From assembly GCF_003112455.1 (NCBI RefSeq), contig NZ_BDQX01000339.1, positions 72,853 to 136,852 of the forward strand: a DNA stretch of 64,000 nucleotides, given 5' to 3'. Source of the DNA: Paenibacillus agaridevorans (lineage in GTDB: Bacteria > Bacillota > Bacilli > Paenibacillales > Paenibacillaceae). Below, piece after piece: positions 8,634-16,351 of the stretch; position 1 is the stretch's first letter; each line of letters opens with the position of its first letter. A model generated the notes under the pieces. The model searched no databases, had not been told where the DNA came from, and worked only from the letters and a program-made list of their open reading frames with translations. The translations under genes were made by a program, and so were the position numbers.

Positions 8634-9080
8634 TCAGACGCGGCTATACTTCCACATGGTTAGACTATAAACGAGAAATTGGCCCAGTCCCAGCAACCCG
8701 AAAATGATTAGTGTGTAGACAGCATTGGACGGAAGCAATATGACCGTTCCCACGGCTATGGGCAAGCAAGAGCTGTAGTAAATATAGACGTTTCGGCAAG
8801 CTTTGAACGTGATCCATTGCTGTCCCTCATCCACGCCCCGAATTTCAAACGGAACTGTGGCCCAGACATTAATGCGGTCTTTCGGATTTTTGCGATTATA
8901 AACTCTTACAAGCGTCACCCACAGCACGCCTAGAGGGACAGCGAAGAGGGCGCAATAAATTCTTCCCGTCGTAGTCGAAAGTTCCCCCGACAGCATTAAC
9001 TTCAGTAGATAAAACAAACCCAGCGTGCTAAGAAACAATAGGGTTGATAGTAACGGCGAACGCATAACCTGTGCGAACAT
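8634..9080 (-). CDS. Small four-helix membrane protein paired with an HTH regulator
   Basis: The function is not recognised. The 148-residue product has about four membrane helices (around residues 10-32, 40-62, 100-120 and 124-143) and a soluble loop (RKNPKDRINVWATVPFEIRGVDEGQQWITFK) between the second and third. It starts one base after the stop of the small HTH regulator upstream, on the same strand, so the two are one transcript and probably translationally coupled. Such HTH-plus-small-membrane-protein pairs are common in Firmicutes. In known cases the membrane partner can modulate the regulator, but nothing in this sequence shows that directly. Confidence 0.75.
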   Translation of the reverse strand: MFAQVMRSPLLSTLLFLSTLGLFYLLKLMLSGELSTTTGRIYCALFAVPLGVLWVTLVRVYNRKNPKDRINVWATVPFEIRGVDEGQQWITFKACRNVYIYYSSCLPIAVGTVILLPSNAVYTLIIFGLLGLGQFLVYSLTMWKYSRV

Positions 9081-9081
9081 C

Positions 9082-9285
9082 TTATCCCTCCTCCTTTAAA
9101 TAAAAAACTTTCTCCACGGGCAGTTGAAAAGCTGCTGCAATTTTAAGCGCGAGCGTAATCGAAGGGGAGTAATCGCCTTTCTCGATTAACCCAATGGTCT
9201 GGCGAGTGGCTCCGATGGCATCCGCCAGGTCTTGCTGCGACCATCTAAAGCGCGCCCTTAGTTCACGTACGTTGTTAACAAGCAT
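9082..9285 (-). CDS. Small XRE-family HTH regulator (YozG/YgzD-like)
   Basis: A 67-residue stand-alone DNA-binding protein. Residues 4-60 form one Cro/CI-type helix-turn-helix: ELRARFRWSQQDLADAIG is the first part, and TRQTIGLIEKGDYSPSITLALKIAAAF the recognition helix and support. This is the family pattern in which a small HTH is co-transcribed with a small membrane protein. An AAAGGA lies upstream of the ATG at 9285. The promoter upstream overlaps an inverted repeat, which suggests self-regulation. Confidence 0.88.
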   Translation of the reverse strand: MLVNNVRELRARFRWSQQDLADAIGATRQTIGLIEKGDYSPSITLALKIAAAFQLPVEKVFYLKEEG

Positions 9286-9319
9286 GCAAGAGATCCTTTC
9301 CGGTTGCTGATTTGAAATG

Positions 9320-9348
9320 ATTGTAAATGAAGTTTAACAAAATGTAAA
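9320..9348 (-). promoter_or_regulatory. Promoter of the HTH/membrane pair with overlapping inverted repeat
   Basis: On the minus strand, TTTACA (9348-9343) and TACAAT (9325-9320) are separated by exactly 17 bases, a near-consensus sigma-A promoter about 35 bases before the HTH start. The spacer contains GTTTA-8 bases-TAAAC (9332-9349), an inverted repeat placed where a bound repressor would block RNA polymerase. The co-transcribed HTH protein is the obvious candidate, though that is inference. Confidence 0.6.
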
Positions 9349-9408
9349 CAATGTATTGCATTTTATCGTGGTTCGACTTTGAAGGTTCGCCTGTATGCGG
9401 GGAGTAGC

Positions 9409-9444
9409 ATGAAACTTTTCCCTCTAGATATGAGATACAAATAG
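9409..9444 (+). CDS. Candidate 11-residue leader peptide of the ABC-F gene
   Basis: ATG-AAA...TAG reads MKLFPLDMRYK, preceded by GGGGAG at 5 bases spacing. It lies 109 bases before the ABC-F start, on the same strand. Antibiotic-resistance ABC-F genes are often induced through a short upstream ORF on which drug-bound ribosomes stall. Codons 3-6 (TTTTCCCTCT) could pair, with one bulged C, with the AGAGAGGAAA ribosome site of the ABC-F gene, so stalling could expose that site. I see no clear terminator in this leader. The pairing is my inference and the ORF may be fortuitous. Confidence 0.4.
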   Translation: MKLFPLDMRYK

Positions 9445-9553
9445 ATTGAAGTTGGTTATAATCAGTGTTACTCTTACAACGGTAAACTCGAAACTATAAT
9501 TTGCAATACATCTAATAATAGTCTCTATTTCAGTTATAAAGAGAGGAAACACG

Positions 9554-11293
9554 ATGATAAAAGTTGATAACTTATCCTTCTCATTTCCGCAAAAGGAACT
9601 ATACAAAAACATTTCCTTTACGCTTGAAGAGGCGCAGCATTGCGCTTTTATCGGAACAAGCGGCAACGGGAAAAGCACATTGATAGACATACTGATGGAT
9701 CCGGAAAGATACCTGTTCGAGGGCAAGCTGGAAATAGACCCGACTTGCAGGATTGGGCATGTAAGTCAATTCCCGCAATTCGACAAAACGAAAGAAACAA
9801 CTGTTTATGAATATTTAGGGGAAGAATATTTTAAGATACAAAACGAAATAACCGCAATCTGTACGGAGATGGAAACATCATCGGATATTGAGCCGTTATT
9901 AGAAAAATATCAATTCGCTTTAGATGCATTAGATTCCATCGGCGGGGAAGATTTTGAAAGCAATATTAGTAAGAAGCTTAATCTGGCAAACCTCATGAAG
10001 CTTAAGGATCTTAAGGTTTCCGACCTGAGCGGCGGGGAATTCAAGCTGATTCAAGTGATGAAGGAAATGCTTAGCCGTCCAGACTTAATGATTATGGACG
10101 AGCCGGATGTATTTCTAGACTTTGAAAACCTTAATGGACTTAAGAATCTTATTAATTCCCACAAAGGCATGTTGCTGGTGGTTACGCACAACCGCTATCT
10201 ATTGAATCATTGTTTCAACAAAATCATACACCTCGAAATCACGGAGATCCAAGAGTTCGAAGGGCGATATATAGATTATAACTTCTCCTTGCTTCAGACT
10301 AAGGTTGAGTTGCAGGAGCTCAAAATCGCCGAGGATGAAGAATTGGAGAGAAACGAGAACATAATCGCTAATCTTAGAGTAATCGCAACTTATAATTCAG
10401 AGGCTTCTAGAGGCAAAGCATTAAAAGCAAGAGTCAAGTTCCAAGAAAGATTGGAAGCGCGAAGAATTAAAGCACCATTTGTTGATATTAAGCAACCGAA
10501 TATTAGTTTTGGCATGGATACTGAAATGGAAGATACCACTGTCGTACAAGTCGATCATTATAGTGCTGCCTTTGAAGAGTTGCTTTTAGACAATGTGAGC
10601 TTTGAGATCAAATCTGCGGACAAAGTAGCCATTATTGGTTCGAACGGTACCGGGAAAACGACTTTACTTCGAGATATCTTTAAAAATAATCATGAGTCTA
10701 TTAAAATCAACGACGACGCTAAAGTGGCTTACTTATCGCAAAATCAAGGCGAAGTGCTAAAGGAATCTAATACCATACTAGAAGAATTCATCGATGCCGG
10801 GTTTAAAACGTATGATGAAGTTAGATCGTTTATTGCAAGCTATGGCTTTGAAGGGGAAATCGTTAATCAAAGGATATCCTCTTTATCCGGCGGAGAAAAA
10901 AATATGCTTCAATTGGCTAAGGCTGCTGCCAGCAAAGCAAACGTATTGCTTCTTGATGAACCGACCAGCCATTTGGACATCTATTCACAGATCGCGCTGG
11001 AAAAAGCTATTGCAGATTATAAAGGCGCGATTCTGATGATTTCTCATGATTTCTATTCTGTGGTTAATGGTATGGATTATGTGTTAATCATTGAAGATAA
11101 GACGATCAGAAAGATGAGCATTCGAAAATTTAGACAGATGATTTATGCCAGCCATTTTGACAAGGACTATCTAGAAAAGGAACAAAATAAAAGATCGATT
11201 GAAATGAAAATTGAAGTGGCTTTAAAAAATAATGAGTTTGAACTCGCAAAAGTATGGGTTGATGAGCTGGAAGCGCTGATTAAGTTGCTTTAA
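9554..11293 (+). CDS. ABC-F family ATPase, candidate ribosome protection protein
   Basis: A soluble twin-cassette ATPase of the ABC-F class, which acts on the ribosome rather than across the membrane. Cassette 1 has Walker A GTSGNGKST (near residue 34), signature LSGGEFK and Walker B LMIMDEPDVFLD. Cassette 2 has GSNGTGKTT (near 360), LSGGEKN and VLLLDEPTSHLD. A charged linker of about 90 residues (ELERNENIIANL through KARVKFQERLEARR) joins them, as expected for the ribosome-probing interdomain arm. There are no membrane helices. The length of 579 fits the class. The first Walker B ends in DEPDVFLD instead of the usual DEPTNHLD. The gene is visibly richer in A and T than its neighbours, hinting at transfer. 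With a candidate leader ORF upstream, an antibiotic-resistance role (macrolide, lincosamide, pleuromutilin or similar) is plausible; a housekeeping translation factor is the alternative. Confidence 0.85.
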   Translation: MIKVDNLSFSFPQKELYKNISFTLEEAQHCAFIGTSGNGKSTLIDILMDPERYLFEGKLEIDPTCRIGHVSQFPQFDKTKETTVYEYLGEEYFKIQNEITAICTEMETSSDIEPLLEKYQFALDALDSIGGEDFESNISKKLNLANLMKLKDLKVSDLSGGEFKLIQVMKEMLSRPDLMIMDEPDVFLDFENLNGLKNLINSHKGMLLVVTHNRYLLNHCFNKIIHLEITEIQEFEGRYIDYNFSLLQTKVELQELKIAEDEELERNENIIANLRVIATYNSEASRGKALKARVKFQERLEARRIKAPFVDIKQPNISFGMDTEMEDTTVVQVDHYSAAFEELLLDNVSFEIKSADKVAIIGSNGTGKTTLLRDIFKNNHESIKINDDAKVAYLSQNQGEVLKESNTILEEFIDAGFKTYDEVRSFIASYGFEGEIVNQRISSLSGGEKNMLQLAKAAASKANVLLLDEPTSHLDIYSQIALEKAIADYKGAILMISHDFYSVVNGMDYVLIIEDKTIRKMSIRKFRQMIYASHFDKDYLEKEQNKRSIEMKIEVALKNNEFELAKVWVDELEALIKLL

Positions 11294-11414
11294 ATTGATA
11301 TATCAAATTAAACGTTACGACGCCGACGCAAACTCTAAACTTCACGGCAAGAATCTTTGAGTTTGAGGTGTAGGGAACAAACGCGACACCATAACATAGC
11401 CGACAAAACACATC

Positions 11415-11442
11415 CAGGCCTATGCATATGCGCATAGGCCTG
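11415..11442. terminator. Perfect 11-bp stem hairpin between convergent genes
   Basis: CAGGCCTATGC and GCATAGGCCTG flank a 6-base loop. It lies between the ABC-F gene (plus) and the P-loop protein gene (minus). The T-run is better on the minus side (GATGTGTTTTG) than on the plus side, so it can serve both strands as an imperfect intrinsic terminator. Confidence 0.6.
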
Positions 11443-11511
11443 CTTGACTTCTTGATTGCCCGTAGGCAAATTTTCTTGGGACAAATGTTGTTAAGTCGCT
11501 GGCATCAGCCA

Positions 11512-12636
11512 TTATGCCGTGCCATCAGGGGCAGTACGCAGACCGTTGGCTCCGTTCCGCAGCAGCTCGGCTGCCCAACCCCGGGCGGCGTCGGCAATCT
11601 CTTGCATGTTAACAACCTCGGCCGCAGGCTGCTCGGCGGCATTGCGAAGACGTCTGGCTTCGGCCAAATGCCCGATGGCCTCTTTCATGGCGGAGGCATA
11701 GCCGGATTGAATCGGCGCCAGTTGATCGGCATGCAATTCATCGGTTCCTTTCGCAATGCATAAATCGTACATGTCGATAATTTCATCGGTTTCGCGGTCG
11801 GGAAAATATTCATGCGGCGCAGTGCTGTCGAAGACGGCTGTACCAAGCTCGCGCACAATGACCATATCGATGCTGTTCGGATCGAAACCGCAGTGATACA
11901 CCTCTACATCGTAGCCGCGTCTCAGCCCCTCCGCGGCAAGCCGCTTCAGCAGCGTCGACTTGCCGGAGCCTGCGCGGCCTTTAATCAGGTAGCGTTTCAA
12001 GCCTTGGGTCAGCCCCGGGACAAAATCGATTGCCCCGGCAGGCGTTGCAGCGCCGAGGAAACGGTCGTCTCGGCGGCCCTCCTTGGGCAAGGAGGTTTCG
12101 CCGAACAGCCGCGAGACGTATGCGTTCGCCACGCGGTTCGCCGCTTCGAAGCTCATGGCGCTGATGTAAATCGCTTCCCAGTCGTCATGAATGTCCAACG
12201 CGCGGGCAAAGCAATTGTAGGCGTTGCCTTCGCTCTCCTGTAAGGAGCCCTCCGCCACGATTAAATCCCCCGATCCCAATCCGCTCTCCGAACCGGACGC
12301 CGCCTGCGACAGATGGATCGCCTTGCAGCGAATATCGGCAGGCAACGGTCGCATGTGAAGGGGAAGCGCCCCTTCATGGATAAATCCGGTTTTCCTGGAT
12401 GGAATAATGACGCCGTCGAGCAGCTCGTGATCCTCGGGCCGATGCAACAGCCATACATCGCAGGATGCGGAAAGCGCCTCTTCGGCGATGATCCGCATCG
12501 CGGCGGATTGGGCGGCAGCGGGCGCGGGCCGCGCCACGTACAGCAAATCAATCCCCATCAGCGACGATTCCAGCAAATTCCACGGCCCTCTGGCCGTATG
12601 ACCCCTCACGAAGAAGGGAGTAGCAGTTCCTCTCAT
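11512..12636 (-). CDS. Tandem P-loop ATPase-like protein with a dead first site
   Basis: Function unknown. The start at 12636 (MRGTATPFF) is chosen over an in-frame one 111 bases upstream because AAAGGTG precedes it; the product is 374 residues. Two halves repeat one fold. The C-terminal half (about 205-290) has a good Walker A, IKGRAGSGKST, then VEVYHCGFDPNSIDMVIV and AVFDSTAPHEYFPD. The N-terminal half keeps the parallel elements (FFVRGHTARGPWNLL, LLHRPEDHELLDGVIIP), but the expected GGPGTGKS reads RPAPAAAQS, so it cannot bind nucleotide in the normal way. This matches a widespread Firmicutes family of tandem P-loop proteins of unknown function (I believe PRK06851-like). It is transcribed alone, divergent from the kinase gene. 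Confidence 0.72.
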   Translation of the reverse strand: MRGTATPFFVRGHTARGPWNLLESSLMGIDLLYVARPAPAAAQSAAMRIIAEEALSASCDVWLLHRPEDHELLDGVIIPSRKTGFIHEGALPLHMRPLPADIRCKAIHLSQAASGSESGLGSGDLIVAEGSLQESEGNAYNCFARALDIHDDWEAIYISAMSFEAANRVANAYVSRLFGETSLPKEGRRDDRFLGAATPAGAIDFVPGLTQGLKRYLIKGRAGSGKSTLLKRLAAEGLRRGYDVEVYHCGFDPNSIDMVIVRELGTAVFDSTAPHEYFPDRETDEIIDMYDLCIAKGTDELHADQLAPIQSGYASAMKEAIGHLAEARRLRNAAEQPAAEVVNMQEIADAARGWAAELLRNGANGLRTAPDGTA

Positions 12637-12854
12637 GATCAGCACACCTTTCCGGGCGAATGTCACGGTTACCCTTCCAGTGTATTGCGGAGCGAGGGAG
12701 TTGGTTCCGCCGCATGCAATTCTTAGCGGCGGGCATTGGCAAGTCAAATGGCAGAGATTCAGTGCGCCTTTGAGGCACTTGGCTGTGGTAAGATGAGGAT
12801 ATTGTTACCGAGGCTTAGGTTCCGCCGATGCCAAATCGAAAAGGAAGTGGCCGT

Positions 12855-13805
12855 ATGCTCGCTGCTTTACTCATCGTATCGCTGCTGCTGGTGCTGCAAA
12901 CCGGATACGGGCTGTATTATAGAAGGCAGATTCGAGATGTTGGTCGCCAACTGGACTTCATCGGCAAACACGACTCCTTCAAGCTGATCACGACGCAGCT
13001 CCAGTCGCGGGAATTGTCCCGGCTGGTGGAAAGCTGCAATGAACTGTTGCGCGAGCGGCGGGCGCAGAATCAGCGATTTATTCAAAAAAACGAGGAAATC
13101 CACGAGACGATCGCGAGCCTCTCGCATGATATTCGCACACCGCTCGCAGCGTTGGACGGCTACCTGCAGCTGGCGGAGCGAGCAGAGCCAGTGCAGGAGC
13201 GAACTGAGCCAGTGCCGGAACGTGCCGAGCAGGCTTCGCATCGCGCAGACTATGTGCGGCTGGCCCGCAGCCGGATTAAGGGAATGGCCAAGCTGATCGA
13301 GGAGCTGTTTCTTTATACGAAGCTGCAGAACCCGGACTACAGGCTGGAGTTGTCGACGGTCGACGCCGCGGAGCTGCTGCGGCACAGCCTGGTCATGCAA
13401 CTGGAGCCGATCGCCGCTACCGGCTATGAGCCAGAACTGGCGCTGCCGAGCCAAGCGCTTGTCGTCGGACAGGCGCATGCGATCGAGCGGGTATTCGGGA
13501 ATGTGCTGAGCAACTACGTGCATCATGGCGAAGGCCGATTAACCATTCACTGCCGGGAGACGGAGAGCGAGTGGGAGTTTATGTTCGCCAATCCGCTCCC
13601 CCCTGGTCGAACGATTGACGCGGAGCGGTTGTTTCAGCGTTTTTATAAGGCGGACCCGGCGCGCAGCGAACAGACCTCGGGGCTGGGGCTGACGATTGTG
13701 CAATCGCTTGTGCAGAAGATGAAGGGATCGGTACGGGCGGAGCAGCTCGATCAGCAATTTTGTCTGTGGATCCGATGGCCGAAGAAGCGGGAGGAGAGGG
13801 TATGA
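12855..13805 (+). CDS. Sensor histidine kinase of a BcrAB-like exporter
   Basis: This membrane sensor phosphorylates the downstream response regulator. The start at 12855 is preferred over 12828 because AAAGGAAG lies before it. The 316-residue product has a single N-terminal membrane helix (residues 2-20), no extracellular domain, a HAMP-like stretch, then the H-box SLSHDIRTPLAAL with His91 as the phosphorylation site. The N-box is unusual (RVFGNVLSNYVHHGEG) and the G-box is GLGLTIVQSLV. An insertion after the H-box, rich in Glu/Gln/Arg and imperfectly repeated (ERAEPV, ERTEPV), looks like recent slippage. The gene overlaps the regulator by 4 bases (ATGA). With the exporter that follows it makes a typical peptide-antibiotic sensing and resistance set. 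Confidence 0.88.
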   Translation: MLAALLIVSLLLVLQTGYGLYYRRQIRDVGRQLDFIGKHDSFKLITTQLQSRELSRLVESCNELLRERRAQNQRFIQKNEEIHETIASLSHDIRTPLAALDGYLQLAERAEPVQERTEPVPERAEQASHRADYVRLARSRIKGMAKLIEELFLYTKLQNPDYRLELSTVDAAELLRHSLVMQLEPIAATGYEPELALPSQALVVGQAHAIERVFGNVLSNYVHHGEGRLTIHCRETESEWEFMFANPLPPGRTIDAERLFQRFYKADPARSEQTSGLGLTIVQSLVQKMKGSVRAEQLDQQFCLWIRWPKKREERV

Positions 13806-14545
13806 GCCGGAGAGAAATCGACGATTTGCGAGGAACGGAAAACCAGCGAGGAGCCAACAGCAGAATTCTGATTGTGGAGGATAATGCGCAAATCAGCGAA
13901 ATTATCGCCGCAGGCTTGCGATGCGAAGGCTTCCGATGTACGCAGGCATATTCCGGCAGCGAGGCGATGCTTTATCTGGCTCAAACCGGCTACGAACTGA
14001 TCGTGCTAGACCTGATGCTGCCTGGATTGAGCGGCGAAGAGCTAATCAGTCGCCTGCGCGGGGAGCTGTGCTCGAGCGTGCCCGTCATCGTGCTGTCTGC
14101 GCGGGATCAACTGGATCACAAGCTGGAGCTGTTTGCACGAGGCGCCGACGATTACGTGACCAAACCGTTTGAGCTGGCGGAGCTGATCGCCAGGATACAC
14201 GCCCAACTAAAGCGCGCTGGGCCAGCCTCGGAGGCGGAGCCGGCGTACCGGCATAAACAGTTGTTACTGGACAGCCGAACTTATCATGCGACCGTAAAGG
14301 GTCATCCGCTTCAGCTGACCCGTCAGGAATATCGTATTCTCGAGCTGCTGCTCAAAAATCCGAGCCGGGTGTTTACCAAGCAGGATTTGTACACGCTGGC
14401 CTGGGACGAGCCGTATATGGGCGAGGACAAAACGATTACGGTGCACATCAGCAACATCCGCAATAAAATCAAGGCGCATTGCGAGCAAAGCTATATCGAG
14501 ACGATCTGGGGAATCGGCTTTCGCCTGAGCCGGGCGCAGCCGTAG
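13802..14545 (+). CDS. OmpR-family response regulator
   Basis: A DNA-binding regulator activated by the adjacent kinase. The ATG at 13802 overlaps the kinase stop, indicating translational coupling. The 247-residue product has a receiver domain (about 20-135) with acidic pocket E26-D27, phospho-acceptor D70 in VLDLMLPG, and Thr/Lys positions VLSARD and TKPF. A winged-helix OmpR-type output domain follows (about 155-245; ending TIWGIGFRLSR). The first 20 residues before the receiver are an unusual extension, so a later start is conceivable. The likely target is the exporter operon about 100 bases downstream, where a TTGACGTCAA palindrome lies. Confidence 0.9.
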   Translation: MSRREIDDLRGTENQRGANSRILIVEDNAQISEIIAAGLRCEGFRCTQAYSGSEAMLYLAQTGYELIVLDLMLPGLSGEELISRLRGELCSSVPVIVLSARDQLDHKLELFARGADDYVTKPFELAELIARIHAQLKRAGPASEAEPAYRHKQLLLDSRTYHATVKGHPLQLTRQEYRILELLLKNPSRVFTKQDLYTLAWDEPYMGEDKTITVHISNIRNKIKAHCEQSYIETIWGIGFRLSRAQP

Positions 14546-14596
14546 GCTGCAAAAGCTGCTATTACAGATCGGGCTTTACGATTTCTTTACTTTTTC

Positions 14597-14606
14597 TTGA
14601 CGTCAA
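14597..14606. promoter_or_regulatory. 10-bp palindrome upstream of the exporter genes
   Basis: TTGACGTCAA is a perfect palindrome in the 104-base gap between the regulator and the ABC ATPase. Its first six bases could also be a -35 box (TTGACG), but the nearest -10-like TTAAAT is 20 bases away, a long spacing that response regulators sometimes compensate. A regulatory site is plausible but unproven. Confidence 0.3.
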
Positions 14607-14649
14607 CTTGGCTTTCTCGGTGTTAAATGAGAGCAGGGAGGTGACGGGA

Positions 14650-15576
14650 ATGCAGGAATGCATCATAGAGCTGAATCAGATAAGCAAGGCTTATCGCTCG
14701 CGCACGGTGCTGCACCCGATCGATTTGCAGCTGTATCGAGGGGAAATCTTTGGACTTATCGGACGCAACGGAGCCGGAAAATCGACGCTACTAAAGCTGC
14801 TCGGCGGGCTGATCTATCCGACTGGAGGCAGTATGCGCCTATTTGAGCGCTCGACTTGCGAGCAGCGCAGTCTGCATGAACGAATGGGGCTGCTGGTGGA
14901 GAACCCCGGCCTGTACACGCAGCTGAGCGGGTTCGACAATATGGAGCTGCTGGCCGATGCCTACGGCATGAAGGCGCGCAAACCCAGGATCGAGGAGTTG
15001 CTGGATCGCGTCGGCTTGGCCGACAGCAGCAGGCGTAAAGTCAAGGAATATTCGCTTGGGATGAAGCAGCGGCTCGGTATTGCTCTCGCGCTGCTAGGCA
15101 GCCCTGATGTACTGGTCTTGGACGAGCCGATCAACGGACTGGACCCGCAGGGCATTGTCGATATCCGGCATCTGCTGCTGGAGCTGAACAAGACGGGGCT
15201 GACGATCGTGATTGCCAGCCACATATTGGAGGAGCTGTCGAAGATGGCGACTCGGTTCGGCATTTTGCATGAGGGACGGATGGTCGAAATCGTCTCGCGC
15301 GACGAACTGCTGCAGCAATGCGAGCAGCGCATTGAGATTCGGCTAACCGAGCCGGAGGCGGCGATCCCGATTCTGGAGGCGGAGCTGGGCATTCGTCGTT
15401 ACAAGCTGCTTGATAGTCAGCTGTTGCAGGTGTATGACGAGCATGCCGAGCTGTACCAGATTCATGCCGCACTCGTGAAGGGCGGCGTCACGGTGCATGG
15501 CATCGCCAGGCAGCAGGTCAGCCTGGAGCAATATTTTCTGGAGCGTACCGGGAGCGGAGGTGTGCGGAATGCTTAA
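14650..15576 (+). CDS. ABC exporter ATPase, BcrA-like
   Basis: This is the ATPase of a two-component ABC exporter, probably removing peptide antibiotics from the membrane. The start at 14650 (MQECIIELNQISKAYRS) follows GGGAGGTGACGG. The 308-residue protein has Walker A GLIGRNGAGKST, Q-loop LLVENPGLY, signature YSLGMKQRL, Walker B VLVLDEPINGLD and switch His IASH. These, with ENPGLY and LGMKQRLGIA, are typical of bacitracin/lantibiotic-immunity ATPases (BcrA, SpaF). The C-terminal 90 residues are the variable domain of this family. Its stop overlaps the permease start by 8 bases. Confidence 0.9.
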   Translation: MQECIIELNQISKAYRSRTVLHPIDLQLYRGEIFGLIGRNGAGKSTLLKLLGGLIYPTGGSMRLFERSTCEQRSLHERMGLLVENPGLYTQLSGFDNMELLADAYGMKARKPRIEELLDRVGLADSSRRKVKEYSLGMKQRLGIALALLGSPDVLVLDEPINGLDPQGIVDIRHLLLELNKTGLTIVIASHILEELSKMATRFGILHEGRMVEIVSRDELLQQCEQRIEIRLTEPEAAIPILEAELGIRRYKLLDSQLLQVYDEHAELYQIHAALVKGGVTVHGIARQQVSLEQYFLERTGSGGVRNA

Positions 15577-16351
15577 TATATTGCGAATGGACTTCCGGCG
15601 GTTTCGTAAAAACAACATGCTGCCCCTGCTATTGGCCGTGTTTTTCGCCTTTCAGTTGTTCGGAATATTTATGATGAGCCGTTATGCCGACAGCTACAGT
15701 GCCGGTGCCGGCCTTGGGCCGGGCTCGTTGAGCGCCAGCGAGTTTTTCCAATATATGCTGGCACAGCCGCCTTCATGGATGCTGCTGTATGTGGCTGTGT
15801 TCACGGTTCATTATACCTGGAGCGAACGCAGCGCAGGCTTCTACAAAAACTATATCTCCATGCGTCATGCGAGGGTATCGAGCGTGCTGGCAAAAGCGCT
15901 GCTGCTGGCGCTGTTTACGCTATTGTTGTTTGTCGCGGCGGTAGCGGCGAACGCGCTCGGGAGGCTGCTGTTTTTTGAGAATGCGCCGACCGGCGAGCTG
16001 GGGCAATATGCGCTTCTGCTGCTGCTGCAATTTTTGCTGCATTGGGCATTTGCCGTGATGATGCTGTTCGTGGCGCTGGCGGCGCGCAGTCTGATCGCGG
16101 GGTTGATTATCGGGCTGCTGCTTGCGCTGAATCTTGTCGGCTATAGTCTGTCCGCGCTAGCCGCGTTGCTGCTGGGCGAGGACGGGGCCGGCATCGCCTC
16201 ATGGTGGCTGGTCAATCGAATCGTGCATCCGCTTGAGCTGGGGCAGGCAGGGGGGGCGGACATGTTGGAGCCGGCGATCGTCGCGCTGCTGTTTCTGCTG
16301 CTGTTCGGCGCGGCAGGTGCGGTGTTCAGACAGCGCGAGGATTTGCGTTAA
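15569..16351 (+). CDS. ABC exporter permease, BcrB-like
   Basis: This is the membrane partner of the BcrA-like ATPase. The start at 15569 has GGAGCGGAGG upstream and overlaps the ATPase gene, so the two are coupled. The 260-residue product begins LNILRMDFRRFRKNNML and has six predicted helices (around residues 18-36, 70-85, 105-135, 150-175, 180-205, 235-252), the layout of ABC-2-type exporters of the lantibiotic-immunity group. The sequence is Leu- and Ala-rich. Its TAA overlaps in antisense the stop of the convergent APH-fold gene. Confidence 0.85.
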   Translation: MLNILRMDFRRFRKNNMLPLLLAVFFAFQLFGIFMMSRYADSYSAGAGLGPGSLSASEFFQYMLAQPPSWMLLYVAVFTVHYTWSERSAGFYKNYISMRHARVSSVLAKALLLALFTLLLFVAAVAANALGRLLFFENAPTGELGQYALLLLLQFLLHWAFAVMMLFVALAARSLIAGLIIGLLLALNLVGYSLSALAALLLGEDGAGIASWWLVNRIVHPLELGQAGGADMLEPAIVALLFLLLFGAAGAVFRQREDLR

